Assembly (NCBI GenBank): GCA_003224665.1
Contig: QHZM01000155.1
Coordinates: 1-9,311 of the forward strand
Source of the DNA: Acidobacteriota bacterium
GTDB taxonomy: Bacteria > Acidobacteriota > Terriglobia > UBA7540
DNA length: 9,311 bases
Direction: 5' to 3'
The notes under the pieces are model-generated. The model worked only from the letters and a program-made list of their open reading frames with translations. It made no database searches and had not been told where the DNA came from. Below are positions 8,316-9,311 of this stretch, one piece after another. Numbering within the stretch: position 1 is the first letter of the stretch; every line of letters begins with the position of its first letter. The translations under genes were made by a program, and so were the position numbers.

Positions 8316-8583
8316 ATGACGAGCACCCCGGCAGGCGCGCCGAAAGCGCGCGGTGTTCCGAGCTATCCGGACAAGATGCTTGCGGAAGTCAAAGGCACCA
8401 TCGAACACGTGGAGAGCAAGCCGCTGACCACGCGCATCCGTGTCAAATATCATTTGAAAGTTCCGAAGGGGAAAGGGCGAGGCGCAAAGGGCCGTCGATC
8501 ACCACGAGAAGAACTCTCCGGCCTCGCAAAGCGTCCGCCGCGGCATCGCCATCGAGTGGGAGGGAGAGATCGAGGAAGAATAA
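8316..8583 (+). pseudogene. Small OsmC-like protein gene with a one-base frameshift
   Basis: The frame from ATG 8316 reads SYPDKMLAEVKGTIEHV and TRIRVKYHLKVPKG, the first half of a short OsmC-like protein. It then turns into arginine-rich nonsense running to 8630. If one G is removed from the GGGG run at 8468-8471, the frame continues as AVDHHEKNSPASQSVRRG and ends EWEGEIEEE at TAA 8581-8583, giving about 88 residues. The restored end matches the H.K.CPASQSV pattern and acidic tail of the short OsmC family, except that serine (residue 67, TCT at 8515) replaces the usual cysteine. OsmC proteins reduce peroxides through reactive cysteines; this copy would lack that residue even if the frame were intact. 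No clear ribosome binding site is seen. The family call rests on memory of the pattern. Confidence 0.6.
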
Positions 8584-8614
8584 GGATTGTTAGAGAGTTA
8601 CCTCGATCGCGGGA

Positions 8615-8619
8615 GAAGG
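8615..8619 (+). promoter_or_regulatory. Ribosome binding site for the 3' rhamnosidase gene
   Basis: GAAGG (within GGGAGAAGG, 8611-8619) lies seven bases before ATG 8627. That start places a twin-arginine signal at the protein's N-terminus, so the site and the signal agree. Confidence 0.65.
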
Positions 8620-8626
8620 TGATCCT

Positions 8627-9311
8627 ATGAAGACTTTTTGGTCTCTCAACCGGCGCGCTCTTCTGAAGCTGCTGCCCTCGAGTTTATTGGGTTGGGTACT
8701 GGCACGGCCGAAAGGGGAAAAGTCGGCCCGGGCCGTGGATACGCCAGTTTCCACAGAGGGAGATGCCAGCAAGTGGGTAGCGGAGTGGATTTGGGGGCCA
8801 ATTGAGGTGGGTCCGCCCGGAGGACCTTCAGGCGTGCCCTTCTCGGAATCCCGTCCTTTGAAGAACTTGTTTGGTCACCTTCGCAGGACTTTTGACCTGT
8901 CAGCGGGCGTTCGCAGGGCTTTGGTCCGGGTCAGTGCCGACAGCCGCTACAAGCTGTACGTGAACGGCCACTACGTCGGACGCGGGCCGGCGCGCTGTGA
9001 TCCGACATGGCAATATTACGACGAATACAATGTCGCATCCTTTCTACGGCCTGGAAGGAATTTGATTGCCGCTTTAGTTCATTACTACGGCGAAAGAACG
9101 GGCTGGTACATGGTGGGAAGACCGGGGTTCTTATTCCAGTGCATTTTGGAACCGTCGAGCGGACGTTTTAGCCTCCTGAAAAGCGACACTACCTGGAAAT
9201 TTCTCCGCGCACCCATGTGGGCTCAGGATGTGCCGCGGGTGAATGGAGCGCTTGGTTTTGTGGAGGTCTACGATGCCACACGCGAAGTGGAGGGGTGGAA
9301 CCTCCCTGAGT
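8627..9311 (+). CDS. N-terminal part of a Tat-exported alpha-L-rhamnosidase (GH78-like)
   Basis: The frame is open from ATG 8627 to the window end, giving 228 residues with no stop, so the gene continues beyond the window. The start has a twin-arginine signal (NRRALLKLLPSSLLGWVLA, Arg9-Arg10). From about 50 the protein reads WVAEWIWG, then FGHLRRTFDLS. Next comes the rhamnosidase N-terminal sandwich signature: RVSADSRYKLYVNGHYVGRG (101-120), PARCDPTWQYYDEYNVASFL and LRPGRNLIAALVHYYG. These are the sugar-binding-like beta domains that precede the (alpha/alpha)6 catalytic barrel in GH78. The barrel and its catalytic glutamates lie outside the window, so activity is inferred. GH78 enzymes release terminal alpha-L-rhamnose from plant glycosides and polysaccharides. 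The gene starts 43 bases after the OsmC-like remnant. Confidence 0.8.
   Translation, partial: MKTFWSLNRRALLKLLPSSLLGWVLARPKGEKSARAVDTPVSTEGDASKWVAEWIWGPIEVGPPGGPSGVPFSESRPLKNLFGHLRRTFDLSAGVRRALVRVSADSRYKLYVNGHYVGRGPARCDPTWQYYDEYNVASFLRPGRNLIAALVHYYGERTGWYMVGRPGFLFQCILEPSSGRFSLLKSDTTWKFLRAPMWAQDVPRVNGALGFVEVYDATREVEGWNLPE

Noticed and set aside
8584..8630. Extension of the OsmC-like frame past 8583
   Set aside because: The arginine-rich end in the unshifted frame is an effect of the frameshift; the family-like end is in the other frame and stops at 8583.

Overview
This window looks like part of a bacterial polysaccharide- or glycoside-utilisation locus. The bases appear moderately GC-rich by eye, and every supported gene reads on the + strand. 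The gene mix is two alpha-L-rhamnosidase-type genes, a GH106-related glycosidase, a polysaccharide deacetylase, a Tat-exported Gfo/Idh/MocA oxidoreductase and a DUF1080 (3-keto-disaccharide hydrolase family) protein. Such sets are common in Acidobacteriota and in Verrucomicrobiota, Planctomycetota and Lentisphaerota. The phylum cannot be settled from the sequence alone. No SusC/SusD pair, regulator, transporter, RNA gene, mobile element or CRISPR array is visible.

Layout. (1) 1-245 is the C-terminal tail of a probable GH78-like alpha-L-rhamnosidase. (2) 246-654 is an intergenic stretch with no gene I can support. (3) 655-3581 is a secreted GH106-related glycosidase that is broken. The reading frame changes near 1905-1925, and a piece of the catalytic barrel of roughly 45 residues appears to be missing there. 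(4) 3739-5517 is a secreted polysaccharide deacetylase with a cysteine-containing C-terminal domain. (5) 5540-6841 is a Tat-signal Gfo/Idh/MocA oxidoreductase. (6) 6852-8258 is a secreted protein with two related DUF1080-like domains. (7) 8316-8583 is a short OsmC-like gene with a one-base frameshift in a GGGG run and a serine where the family usually has cysteine. (8) 8627 to the window end is the N-terminal part of a Tat-signal alpha-L-rhamnosidase.

How the genes may work together. Genes 4-6 are tightly spaced (gaps of 22 and 10 bases) and probably co-transcribed. All carry export signals. A reasonable reading is an extracytoplasmic pathway in which acyl groups are removed, rhamnose is trimmed, and a sugar is oxidised to a keto-sugar by the Gfo/Idh/MocA enzyme and then cleaved by the DUF1080 protein. 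The substrate is unknown; a rhamnose-containing plant or algal glycan or glycoside is the best guess from the rhamnosidase-type neighbours. The two broken frames could be true gene decay or sequence and assembly errors. This cannot be decided from the window.
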